From Isoetes taiwanensis (Eukaryota > Streptophyta > Lycopodiopsida > Isoetales > Isoetaceae), in contig JAJEKV010000032.1 of assembly GCA_021234155.1 (NCBI GenBank), positions 3,849,835 through 3,913,834 on the forward strand: a stretch of 64,000 nucleotides of DNA. The letters run 5' to 3'. Shown here in pieces: positions 1 to 10,689 of the stretch. The translations under genes were made by a program, and so were the position numbers. The first letter of the stretch is position 1; the number at the start of each line of letters is the position of its first letter. Below the pieces are notes generated by a model, which saw only the letters and a list, made by a program, of their open reading frames with translations, made no database searches and was not told where the DNA came from.

Positions 1-66
1 AAGACAATAAAGAGCAAGACATCATGGATAGCCGTAAGGGTCATGAAAAAGTAATGATCCCGCGAT

Positions 67-768
67 ATGGATCCCGACGAACCGAAATATGGTCAGAGCC
101 AAAACTCAATCTGGGATCCAAATGGTCCCACCAAGCTTGTAATATTTGACGCCAATGGAGTATTAGCCGCAGATACCACGATAAAGACGCCCCCGAAGCT
201 TAACACCTCGCAGATCCCGATTTTAAAACGGAGCATAAAATCGTGTATCCGAGGCCTAGAGCAAAGGAAATTGTTGAATGGTGCCCGAACGGAGATTCGG
301 TGGGCATATGGTCTTGTATGGCAAAGAAAAATATTGTCAATGTTCTTGGTGTTCTCGGCCTTCCAGCTTTGAAGTTCAAGTTCGCTTGGGGAAACGAAGG
401 GTCGAAAGCATGTGTCGACCGATCCAGCCATCACAAAGGGGAAGCATATTATGGTGAAAAGGCCGGACATGGTTTATGAGCAATACCCCGGACTATGGCA
501 AACACAACACCGATCATAGACGACTCCGCCTACAAGTGCTATCATAACTCGCGAAAATACAATCCTTGCTAAGCCATATCGACTGAAGAGTATGAGACGG
601 ATAGGTGGTTGTGTTTTCGGACTTTGTCCCGCCTTGGCGGAATCCCTTTTTGCCATTCTTGTCGCCGATGTGATTAGGAACTATCCGAGCCTCACGGAAC
701 CCGATCCAGAGAGCAAGGCGATCATGAAAGCTATGGACGACAAATATTTTGGTGATCAAGAAGAGTGA
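67..768 (+). pseudogene. FCP1-like HAD phosphatase retro-pseudogene
   Basis: Decayed, intronless copy of a plant FCP1/NLI-interacting-factor-like (HAD superfamily) phosphatase. Seen in sequence: KLVIFDANGVLAAD at about 136-177 fits the first HAD motif, in the variant where the second Asp is Asn. RPRAKEIVEWC followed by VGIWSCMAKKNIVNVL (about 250-345) fits the conserved block after it. FAWGNEG lies at about 385-405, and IIDDSAYKCYHN (about 513-548) fits the third motif with its paired Asp. These blocks occupy different frames: frame 1 at the start, frame 3 from about 230 with a stop at 477-479, then further shifts. The last piece, PDPESKAIMKAMDDKYFG, ends at 768. Lack of introns together with multiple breaks suggests a retrocopy, or a gene piece carried by a mobile element. 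It cannot make an active enzyme. Confidence 0.8.
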
Positions 769-870
769 CCTCTGCTTTCAGATAGTCAAATTGTGTGAAT
801 ATTGTAAACAAACGTGAACAAATGTACTACATTTCGTAATGAATATACTTGTATATTGAGTTTTCGCTGG

Positions 871-1150
871 CTTTCTCGACTCGCGAGTCGAGAAAGGCAT
901 GCTTGTCCTGTTGATGAAACCATTTGTATGTTTGTTTGTGTGACTGGATGCAGCCACAATCTATTATGATAATGGTTATACATTGGGTTTCCTGGGCCTT
1001 TCTCGACTCGCGAGTCGAGAAAGGCACTGCTTGTCTCGTTGACAAAACCATTTGTATGCTTCTGTGTGTGATTGGATGCAACCATATTCTAATGAGAATG
1101 GTTGTACTTTTGATTTTTCTCGCCTTTCTCGACTCAATGAGTCGAGAAAG
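871..1150. repeat. 126-bp tandem array with palindromic hairpin units
   Basis: Three units with a period of 126-127 bp. Each starts with a palindrome built on CTCGACTCGCGAGTCGAG, flanked by CTTT and AAAG. The first palindrome (871-896) is a perfect 26 bp. The second (996-1025) is a perfect 30 bp. The third (1124-1150) has 13-bp arms around one base, and its innermost G:C pair is replaced by A:T, so pairing is kept. Between the palindromes the units share text such as AACCATTTGTATG and TGGATGCA. Open frames across the array on both strands are chance readings. The same palindrome returns near 26.2 kb with different flanks. Confidence 0.9.
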
Positions 1151-1159
1151 ACACTACTT

Positions 1160-2520
1160 CCCACGCCATTGGATGCAGCTTGTATGGAATGAATGTTCTC
1201 CATTGTAATTTGATTTCAACATTCTTTTCTTCGCTTTGACTAATGGCAACCGCAGAATTGTTAATCATAGACTCTCCTTGCTCCGTGGTTCGCATAACGC
1301 ATCCGACACCAAAGATCGCATCCCCGCCAGCATCACGTAGACCGCTCCAGCGGCACAGATCCCGCCAAGGCGGAAGAAATACCGCTCGGGCACAGATCCC
1401 GGGCCACGCTACACTCTTGCCCGCCTTTGGGATAAGGTTGCTCGTGAATTCGGGACGCCATGCACACCCCGGGATAAAGAACACGCCAAGAAATTTGAGA
1501 CAATTCTAGGAAGCTCAAAGCATCTTGCAAGCATTGCATAACATCCACGGAGGTTGGGGAAGGAGCATATTCGATGAAAAGCTGCGGGAGGTGAGTGGAG
1601 AAGTCGGGTGGACAGGTCGGCCGGTAGCTCCAGAGGCACCTCCACGTGAGGCATTCCACACTCTTCAGGTTGCCCCCAAGGCTTACAGTCGGCTTGAAGA
1701 AGCCCCGCAAGTTAATCCCCTAAGGTGGACCACCTACCAAGATGATGTAATCAGAGTGACAAAGAAGACCGCCATGGTCTCAAGGTCCCATGTAAAATAC
1801 ATTGTACCTATTCAATTTATTAATAAAAATTCTTTTTCAACTTGAGCTTTGGTTTCAATCTTTAATGAATTTCCTTTGTTTCAGTTGCATTGTTCTTGTT
1901 CTCGACTCGCTATCCAGGGATAACTGGAGGAAAGCTTCGATGCAAAGTTCTAGACATAAATTCGAATTAAGGATAGTTCTCGGGTCGGGGTGCTCCTTTT
2001 CGTGTAAATTAACAGGGTTCCGAAAAAAAAATGGGAATGGAATGAGTCCCACTTTAATTAAATACGACTTATTTGCACATTCCAAAAATCCGATACCCAC
2101 CTCATACTCACAGTCCATTTTCTCAAAATGCATTTGTGCCACACATTCAGGAGTCCAACAAGAGTTGTAGAAGATATGGTAGATTCTATCAGCCTCTATT
2201 CTATAATGCCATTTATGGCTAAATACTATCCTTGTCTTTATCAGCTCCTTCATGCAAAGAAGGGCCTCTTAGATACAACATTTGAGCTTGCAGGAATGTG
2301 TCAATCTTATATCGAAAAAATGCTTATCGTCTTCTTCAACTATGCAATGGCAAGGAGAAATTGAAGTCTGGCAAAGAGTGCAATCTCTTCTGGTTCAGAG
2401 GGGACACAATTCTATTGCAGTTTAGCCGATCATCTTGTTTGCCTATTCACAACCTTCCTGAAGAGAATGAAGCATTTAATAATGTTGTGCATCCAATAGT
2501 TTATTCATGGAGCTCCATGG
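1160..2520. other. No supported gene; mixed old remnants
   Basis: About 1.36 kb between the palindrome array and a LINE 3' end. A GC-richer part (about 1300-1720) has overlapping open frames on both strands with no recognisable domain. From about 1800 the sequence becomes AT-rich. The stretch 1855-2253 is open on the minus strand (132 codons) but matches no family I recognise. I see no splice-site series, promoter or RNA gene here. Confidence 0.5.
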
Positions 2521-3312
2521 GGCTATAACGCCTAAAAGCCTGCTGGCGGAAAAAGAGAGTTCAGTGGCTGGCCAGATGGAATGTGCAGGAGCACAGGTGC
2601 GTCCAAGTGCGAATAGAGGCAGATCGCCGCAGTCTTAGACAGTACCTTGACACATGCTTCCTCAGTAAGCTATGGGATGCCAGCACCTTTGAACATGTCA
2701 AGACGGGCCATTATCAACGCCACATAAATCCCAGGTTGGAGCGAGGCTCGCAATGCCCTGCGCACTCATCTACCCATGAAAAAGCGCAGATTCATTGCCT
2801 CTATCCGCACAGGTGCACACCATCTCCGGATTGAGACATGGAGATGGGTTAGGGAGCTGCGTCAGGAGAGGCTTTGTCAACGCTGCCAGGTTGGAGCTGT
2901 GGAAGACAAATGCCACACCCTTCAGAGTTGCCCGGCATATGATGAGATCCGACACGCCACGCCGTCTGGGTTCATCCCGCCCCCTACATGAGATGCCGAG
3001 CATGAGCTCGATGACGGAGGTTGGGCTCATATATTCAAGAGATCATGGATTGCCGAGATCAGCTTTGGCCCTCGTGCACTCACCGATGCGCGGTACATAT
3101 TTCTCGCCTATATTTGTATTTGTTTTCGTAAAAAAAATCTGTACAGTTTGACAGCAAGCCTATTCCTCTCACAGTTTTTCCCCCAAACAACCCTTTAGGG
3201 CGGGGAGGGGGTTTTTTTAACCCGGCAAGAATACGCTTTATTGCCTCTTGTTGATTCCATAGGCCAATTGGTCTCCCCGGACGATAAAATTCTATTCTAT
3301 TCTATTCTATTA
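2520..3312 (+). mobile_element. LINE 3' fragment with (TTCTA)n tail
   Basis: The 3' end of a non-LTR retrotransposon. The peptide at 2776-2988 begins KKRRFIASIRTGAHHLRIET and ends with a CQRC...H...C zinc-binding pattern followed by PAYDEIR, typical of the tail of plant LINE reverse transcriptase proteins. Just upstream, RSLRQYLDTCFLSKLWD also recurs in the LINE at 9.9 kb. The 3' untranslated region has GGCGGG plus a T-run and AACCCGGCAAGAATA (about 3198-3233). It then has CCATAGGCCAATTGGTCTC (about 3257-3275), and ends in a pentanucleotide tail at 3290-3312. The 5' part, including the RT core, is missing. Confidence 0.85.
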
Positions 3313-3667
3313 TTTTTTCACATGCTAGTTTGGTCAATGTCGATTGCCATGGAATTGCTAAGAACTATCGTGTATCAAATTGACAAATGTGTTTAGCTTC
3401 TTGTTATTTTCAAGGCTTTCCATGAGGTAATAATGATACATAATGTAAGATGCATGCATGATCAAGTTAATGAAACAATATTCAAAGTGACATCCATTTG
3501 GATGCCATCTATCTTGTGCAGTGCCCTTATTGATGCCTATGGTATGTGGTAGCTTGAATGAGTCATGCAAAGTGTTTATGGATATACCTGATTAAAATGT
3601 TGCAACAATGGCAGAATGATTGCAGCCTATGTTTGGAATGGTATCAGAGAGGACTAAATACGATTGT
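3313..3667. other. Spacer between two converging LINE tails
   Basis: AT-rich sequence of about 355 bp separating the plus-strand LINE tail from the minus-strand one. A 70-codon minus-strand frame (3358-3570) has no recognisable domain. I see no gene. Confidence 0.5.
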
Positions 3668-5137
3668 ATTATAATAGAATAGAATAGAATAGATTTTTTT
3701 ATCGTCCACGGAGACCAATTGGCCTATGAGACCCAAACAAAAAGAGAGCAGCAAGCGTATTACTGTTAGGATTCAAAAAACCCCACCTTAGCAGTAATAA
3801 GTATGCTGGTACACTGTACAATTGTATAGGACAATTCAATACTGTCTCGGATGACACAATTGAGTCCATGTATCCATAGCCTCTTGGAGATGTGACCCCA
3901 ACAGCCCACGGACGTCGTATTCAATAACTCATGCAGCGACTGGTCAGGCACAATTACCCGAACATACCGCGCTCGGATATGGGCAAAGGCTGAGGGCATG
4001 ACATTCATCTTCAGTGGCGCCCTGGTGGCAATACTGACAAAGCCTATCCTCCTGTGCTTCTGAGTCCAACGCCCTGTCTCAATGCGGAGACGATGTGCAC
4101 CCATGTGAATGGAAGTTACGAGTACTGGTGTGGGCCTCTCGTGGGCAAATGGGCAAATGGGTGTACAAGTACTGGTGTGGGCCTCTCGTGAGCCTAGGAT
4201 TAATTTTGCTGCTGATAGTGTGCCATCTTAACGTGTGTCAAAGCATCTGCATCCCAGAGCTTGCAAAGGAAACTAGCATCTAGGTACAGCTTTAGTGCAT
4301 TGTGATCCTTCTTTGTCTGTACCTGTACGCATTTGTTTGCTTGTACATCCCAACGTGAGAACTACTGAGTTTGCTTGTCCTTCCAGTAGGCTTTGAGGCA
4401 TTGGGGACCTATTGCTATGGCTAAAGCAAGGTTGGGCAAACGTGTATCACCCATAGCAACCACCTTCTGGAAGTAAACAATATAGCGTTCCAATGTAGCT
4501 TGTTGAAGGGGTAAAAAACCTGTCTCTTGAAGTAGGATCTGGTATGGAACTGTGGACTTTACCCCAAGGGCTCGTGCCAAGAAGGCTTTCTGCACCTGCT
4601 CGAGATCATTCCAGGTGGTGAGGGATATCACCGGACCCCACACTTCTGCCCTGTACAGGAGAACCGGCTCGACGAAGGCCCTAAACAGGTGTGATTGGTG
4701 GTCCCAAGCATACAACTCTGCCTTATGGCTATTGCTCTGCATGGCATATAGTGATTTTCAACCCGCCGTGACACGCAACCTGATGGTAGCAACCCAGTGG
4801 GTGGTAGTAGAGAACTCGATCCCCAAGTACTTGTAGGTCGGAGCCACCTCTACATCTTGTCCCTGGTAAGTGAATGAGGGAAGCCTTGGCTGACAGGATG
4901 AGGAAACTAGCAACACCCTAGTTTTAGCCAAGTTAACTCGCATGCCAGTGAATTCGCAAAAAGTGTCAAGAGCATCCAGGTGACGTTGTATGTCCTCTGG
5001 AGTATAGGCCAGGAGGTCGCCATCGTCAGCATATATGAGTTGTCGGATTGTGTGATGCATGAGATGGGCGCCCGCACCTCCGTACTCAGAAAGCCAGTCT
5101 TCCAACTGATCAATGTATAGGCCAAATATTAACATTG
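3668..5137 (-). mobile_element. 5'-truncated LINE with YADD reverse transcriptase
   Basis: Minus-strand LINE of the same family as the one ending at 3312. From its 5' end: FGLYIDQLEDWL (about 5125-5090) matches the RT stretch just before the catalytic box. LIYADDGDLLAY (about 5040-5005) is the catalytic YADD box. NLAKTRVLLVSSS and YKYLGIEF follow, and the thumb region ALLYRAEVWGP...WNDLEQVQKAFLARALG lies around 4660-4560. A later frame at 4104-3766 holds MGAHRLRIETGRW. The 3' end shares the GAGACCAATTGGCC motif (3711-3724) and a (TAGAA)n tail at about 3673-3692. A 23-bp direct repeat lies near 4119-4190. The frame is broken between blocks, so it is dead. It is 5'-truncated near 5137. Confidence 0.88.
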
Positions 5138-6960
5138 GAAGCCTTATCATTGCAGGCACATTCATGCAAATTGTTGTAAGATTCAGGACTATTTTCTTCA
5201 AGAATTTTTGTACAATGGGAGTATTTTTCCAGATGAAGGGAGATGCTGATGATGTTGTGTGCGTCAACTACACAGAAATGCGGAGGAATGCAAAAACCAT
5301 GTCATTTAGGTGCACACTTAATTCTTCTGTTCTGTATCTTGGTGGCTTCAGATAAATTTGCACATGTAAAGATGAGTGCACGAGCTTTATTATTATTTAT
5401 TCTCGTTTACTTCCCGGAGTGTGATATTGTGTAGAGTGTGAAGAAGTGCTTACTCAACCTTGGATGCTCCAATAATTGTGCTTAATTCAAGAACCTAATA
5501 GTGGAGTTGGAATTAGTAACATGGGAGGCATGCAGCTTTGTAATTTTTAGAAATTGTCGTACTTGCAACAGATTATAGAAACACATGTAAGTCTCATATG
5601 CAACCCCTTTTCCGTGCAGAAGGATTCATTGGAAAGTTTAATAGAGGATGCACAAATGTTGCTAGGTATATATTTTTGAAATATTCAGTGCAAATGGGTC
5701 CCTTAAAAATCTATTTGCTGCCATGGTTTTACAGTTGATCTGAAACGTGGCTATAATTCTCAACAATGAACTCTGGTTTTTATGCAAGATCATGCATTGA
5801 AAGTCGACTGAAAGATCTAAAAATGATGCTAGACATATAATTTCCAAATTCTTAGAATAGACAGGCCAAAACAGGGAAAAATGTGCAACATCATGTTTGT
5901 ATGTCTTGCAACAGCATTATGCATGTTTCAATTCTAATTTGGACTTTCTACTTTTCATTGTTCCTGATGCATGAACTTGAGCCTTACATGCAAATGGTTT
6001 TTCTTATGTTACATGCATTGATGGCTGCAAAGCCTAAGTTCCAAAATGATCTACTCTGCCGATGTAAAAAATCCTTAGCTTTTTGGCAGATTGCATTATA
6101 AGATGGCCACATTAAAGAGCAGCATCAGACAAGAGAAAGAAGAATAAGAGCGTTGGAAGATTGTGCAATCGTCTTCTTTGAACACCTCACATGGTAACAA
6201 ATACACATAGAGCAAAAAATTGGCCATATTAAATTTGAAGATATATTTGTTGCTCTCTTAGTCCTCTCTGCATAAATATAACATATATCACAAGCAATGT
6301 TTTTTAGTTTGCAATGATAAGGCTATAACTTTTGGAACGGACATTGGTTTATGTTTTGGGCCAAGGACAATCAATCACCATAAAAAGATATGTGCAATGC
6401 TTTCATTCGTACGCAGGTCAAGTACTTATGTGCGCACATTTTTTCATTTATAGTATTATCATCTGCAATTTATTATTGCATTATTTTTAGAGTGCACGCA
6501 TATTGTAATAAATTTTGGCATGCCATGGAGACGAGATAAAGTAATGAAACGCAAAATCTTTAAGGCTTTATGGTGCACCATATAATTGGATCTGATCTTT
6601 CTTCTGAAGGCACCAACTTAAACTTAATAAGAAAAAGCTAAGTGCCTTTCCAAAAAGGTAAAGGCCAGAAAGGGAATTTACATTTAAGGACCTTTCAAGA
6701 GACTATAAAAGAACATACATAGGGGGACGAGACATGAGGAATCACCGCCAAAACCCTACCTCTCTTCCTCTATTGATTTTCCCTTCTACTTCCAAATCTC
6801 CATAGCCTAGCTTGTTGGTCTGAGCGGGATAGGATAAAGATTTCCTGGTGAATCCGGTTGGGTGGATCGAGCTTCTCCTACTAACTGGAATTTCTTTTAG
6901 CTCTTTGTACAGGTGATTTATCCGAGATCTAGAAGAGATCATATCAATTGGTATTAGCCT
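5138..6960. other. Non-coding, AT-rich; possible LTR at its end
   Basis: No gene supported. Near the end, ACTATAAAAGAAC (about 6700-6712) resembles a TATA box. TTGGTATTAGCC (6949-6960) partly resembles the plant initiator-tRNA-Met primer site TGGTATCAGAGCC. This could be the right end of an old LTR (about 6500-6945) next to the following element. The match is imperfect, and I found no partner LTR. Confidence 0.35.
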
Positions 6961-6962
6961 CA

Positions 6963-9900
6963 CGCCCTGCTCAAGTTGCCTCACCTTCTATTGCTCGCAC
7001 ATCTCAGGCTACTTCCACTTCTGCCATCCCCCCTTCTGCTACCACCACTGAATCCCCACCTGCCGCCCCTGCCAACAAATAGGAATTGTGCCTCCGCATG
7101 GTCTCCTGGAATTGTCGGGGCTTCCCATGGCAGAAGGGAGATAGTCTCAACTCAGTTGCCACAGACATGGATCTCATCTTCCTCATGGAAACATGGGAGC
7201 ATGCAGGACACAGGATACCCGACTTGCCAGGATATTAGTGCTACTCAATTTTCAATGATTGCACAGGGCTTTGGGCATTGGGGGTTGCCCGCTACTATCG
7301 AAACGGCCTTTGGCACAAATCAATCTCCTTGTTCAAGACGTACAAAGCACAACCGTACCTGCGGGTGCGTGTGCAAACCGGCAAGATAAAAACCCCTCTT
7401 TGTGGGCTTTACTACTTTCCACATGCAGTAGCAACTTTTATCACACCCACTCCGGATGTGGATAGGCTGGACCCTATGTCGATATCTATATGATGACATA
7501 CAAAGAAGATAAGCGGTTAGCTGGTCATACCTTTGGAGACTTCGCGCCTGCACCGGATAGAACAACCCATGAGATTTGATCCCTTGATCGATGATATATT
7601 ACGGGGCCAAGGCCCCCGAAGGAGCTTGGCCACGGACATCGACGACAATCGTCAGTCACGCGGCTATGGTAGACAATTGCTTTTGCTCAGCAGGTATTTG
7701 ACCCGGTAATCTGCAATGGACTGGCATAGTGGCCGTCCACCCGCAAGACCCCTTGTAGACAGGAAAACCAGGGGGGAGGATCTAGTGTGGTGGACTATGT
7801 GTGGTGTCCGGAAAGCAGATATGCATGTCATCAAGCACTTCCGTGGGAACAGCCTAATAGGGATGAAGAGATCGACTGCACCACTTACCACTTTACTTGA
7901 AGTTGGCTTGGCGTGTTGTGTGAACCCCTGTAACAACTCCTCACATGCCTCGCCCACGATTGATTATGAACATGCAGGGCTTATTCCCGATGCTTATAGA
8001 TGATCCGGCAGTAAATTTTGCAATATCCTACACGAGAGCAAATGATGTGCCTACCGACCGATGTGCTTAGGACTGCGGCAGAGAGGTTTGGGATAAGCCA
8101 CCGCGACGGACCTCCTCGTGAACACAACCTTCCCACGTAATCAATGGTTTGATGCGAGTGCAAGGAACACGAAGCGCTGGTTCCACCAAGTCGCATGAAC
8201 ATGCTTCAGCCCACATGCAAGCCGATAAAGATCGCCGCCTTCCTTAAAGCTAAGAAAGCCAGTACATTGCGTACCAAGATCAAAGGGAAATGTTTTACCT
8301 CTTTGAACGCCACCCCGTGACCTTCCTACGGAAGGGTTTTAGAAAGCCGCCATGTTCTCACGAGGGAATATCACTGGAAAGCGCTGGAGGCAATACTTGC
8401 AATAGCTATACCGCCCTCGGGTGGTGCATATGTAGCATTACCCCCGCAAGAAGGCCCGCCGGAAATCACAGATTCGACATGGAACAAGGCTTACAAATCA
8501 GCCTTGCCAATGGAAAGCCCTGCACTGGATGGTATCAGGTGCGTAATTGCTAAAAGTAAGGGGCGGGGCCGTCCATAATACTAGTGCCGACCGCTTTGTT
8601 CAACAAGGCATTACAGAAGGCTTCCGCGCAGTTGGACCAATAGCGCAGTTGTTCCCATCTATAAAAGGGTGACCCTACACCGCCAGCCCAATTACCAACA
8701 ATCATGGTCAGCTCGGTTTTGCAAAACCGCTTGTCGGGATTCTCGAGTAGCAGCTTGACGGGTCAAGTAGAGGAAAGCAGAGGTGCGTGCCCTCACCCAG
8801 TGCAAAGATTCGAACTCGCACTCAACCATTGACCACATCTTCACGCTGGGCGAACTCGTTGAACAACAGGAACCGCCGTCGGGATCTATATTGTTGCTTT
8901 GTGGATTTTGCAAAGGCGCTTGACACCGCGGCCGGGAAAGACTATGGGCAAGATTAAGCATACCGGGGGTTTCAGAGATTTGCATCGCAAAGTGTATAAG
9001 GTTATGAAAGATGCTCGGTCAATTGCAACCTAACAAACCAACCATTTGATAGTAGTATCGGGGTTCGACAGTGGATGCCCTCTCTCCCCAACATTGTTTG
9101 ACTTTACATTGAACAATTGAGAGTCGGGCCATCGGTAATGGGGCTTTTATGAGCTCACCTTTCTATCGATCATCAACAGACGCTTAATATATGCCGATGA
9201 TGTGGACCTCCTAGCTTTTACACATCAGCAGATATGCAACGACATCTCGATGCCTTTGGACACATTCCCCGCTAAGCCGATTAACGATATGCAAGTCAAC
9301 CTCGCCAAGACTAAGGTGGTTTTCATATCATCTTCACGCCACCGAGGATCCCTCCTTCGCTATCGAGGGCGTAATGTGGAAGTACCATCCACATACAAAT
9401 ATTTGGGAGTGGAGTTTCCTTCCGCTATGCACCGGGACACATCCATATAGCTACGAAAGTGACGGCGGGCGGAAGGCACTATATGCAATGCAAAACAATA
9501 GTCATAGAGCTTAGTTGTATGATTGGGCCCATCGGGCCACACCTCGCTCAAGGTCTTAGTGGAGCCCCGCCCTTTTATAATGGGTTGAAGTATGGGGCCT
9601 CTCGCTACTTGGAATGACTTGGAGCAAAGTGCGTAAAGCCTTCTTAGTACGAAAGCACTAGGGTGAAGTCCACAAGTCCCATATCAAATTCTACCGGGGA
9701 GACATGATTCTTGCTCTTCGTGAGGGGGCCCTTGATCGCCACATTGTCTATTTTCATAAGGTGGTCAATATAGACGATGCTCGCCTCCCTAAACTAGCTT
9801 ATATCATGGCAATGGGGCCACAAAGGCCTCAAGGCCCGCATTGAGGGAAAAGAGAGCTCAATAGTTGGTTAGATGGAATGTGCAGAGCACATGTGCATAC

Positions 9901-10685
9901 ACGCAAACAGAGGCAAATCGCCATAGCTTGAGGCAATATCTTGACGCTTGCTTCCTCATCAAGCTTTGGGATGCCAATGCCCTTGAATATGTCAAGACAA
10001 CACACTACCGCCACATAAATCCCACATTGAATGAGGCCCCTAATGCTACCCAAGGCATCCACTTGCCCATGAAAAGGCGCTAGACTCATTGCCTCCATTC
10101 GATAGGGGCACATCATCTTCGAATTGAGACGGCAGATGGATAGGTGAGCCACGCCAGACAAGCTCTCGCCAAGTGGGAGTCATTGAGGATGAATCTCATA
10201 CCCTTCAAAGTTGCCCAAAGATATGATCAACCGGACGTTGGCGCTATCGAAGTTACGGGGCCCGCCACCGCTACATGTGACATTGAGCACAGCATCCGTA
10301 CGGATGCTGGGATCATACCTTCAGGAGGTTATGGACATGCGATATCAGCTATGTCCTCGGGCACACACTTGACATGTATATATATATTTATTTCATGATG
10401 ATGTATACTTATAGCTTTGATAAAGATTCTTATTATCGCCACTTGGTTTTTCCCTCGAAAACCCTTCTGGCGGGGTTTTTAACCCGGCAAGAATAAGTTT
10501 GTCGCGCCCTTCTGGGTCCCATAGGCCGATTGGTCTCAGTGGATGATAAAAAATCATTCTTATTCTTATTTATTCTTATTCTTATTCTTATTCTTATTCT
10601 TATTCTTATTCTTATTCTTATTCTTATTCTTATTCTTATTCTTATTCTTATTCTTATTCTTATTCTTATTCTTATTCTTATTCTC
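6963..10685 (+). mobile_element. Long decayed LINE: endonuclease to (TTATTC)n tail
   Basis: The longest LINE in the window. A Ser/Thr/Ala/Pro-rich leader (about 6963-7080) precedes the endonuclease start MVSWNCRGFPWQKGD (7098 on) with DLIFLMETWEH, then a single TAG. GVARYYRNGLWHKSISL follows in the same frame (7278 on). SVVDYV near 7790 continues the endonuclease. RT remnants near 9060-9420 include a decayed YADD box around 9185-9200 and TYKYLGVEF (about 9391-9417). The thumb WNDLEQS lies near 9609, RHSLRQYLDACFLIKLWDAN near 9920-9980, and GAHHLRIET near 10108. The 3' end has CCTCGAAAACCC, GGCGGGGTTTTTAACCCGG (10445-10490) and GCCGATTGGTCTCAGTGG, then about 20 copies of TTATTC (10555-10684). 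Stops and shifts throughout mean it is dead. Confidence 0.85.
10555..10685 (+). repeat. (TTATTC)n microsatellite at LINE 3' end
   Basis: About 130 bp of almost uninterrupted TTATTC hexamers directly after the LINE 3' untranslated region. Sibling LINE tails in this window are short TTCTA pentamers. This one has a different unit and is several-fold longer, so it has probably expanded by slippage after insertion. The Asn-Lys repeat frame on the minus strand is an artefact of it. Confidence 0.95.
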
Positions 10686-10689
10686 TATA

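Noticed and set aside
871-1150. CRISPR-like array
   Set aside because: There are only three units, the spacers are homologous to each other, and the sequence is a plant genome; no cas-like genes are present.
786-1208. Overlapping 75-99 codon frames on both strands
   Set aside because: They are readings of a palindromic tandem repeat; the palindrome gives the same peptide (AFLDSRVEK-type) on both strands.
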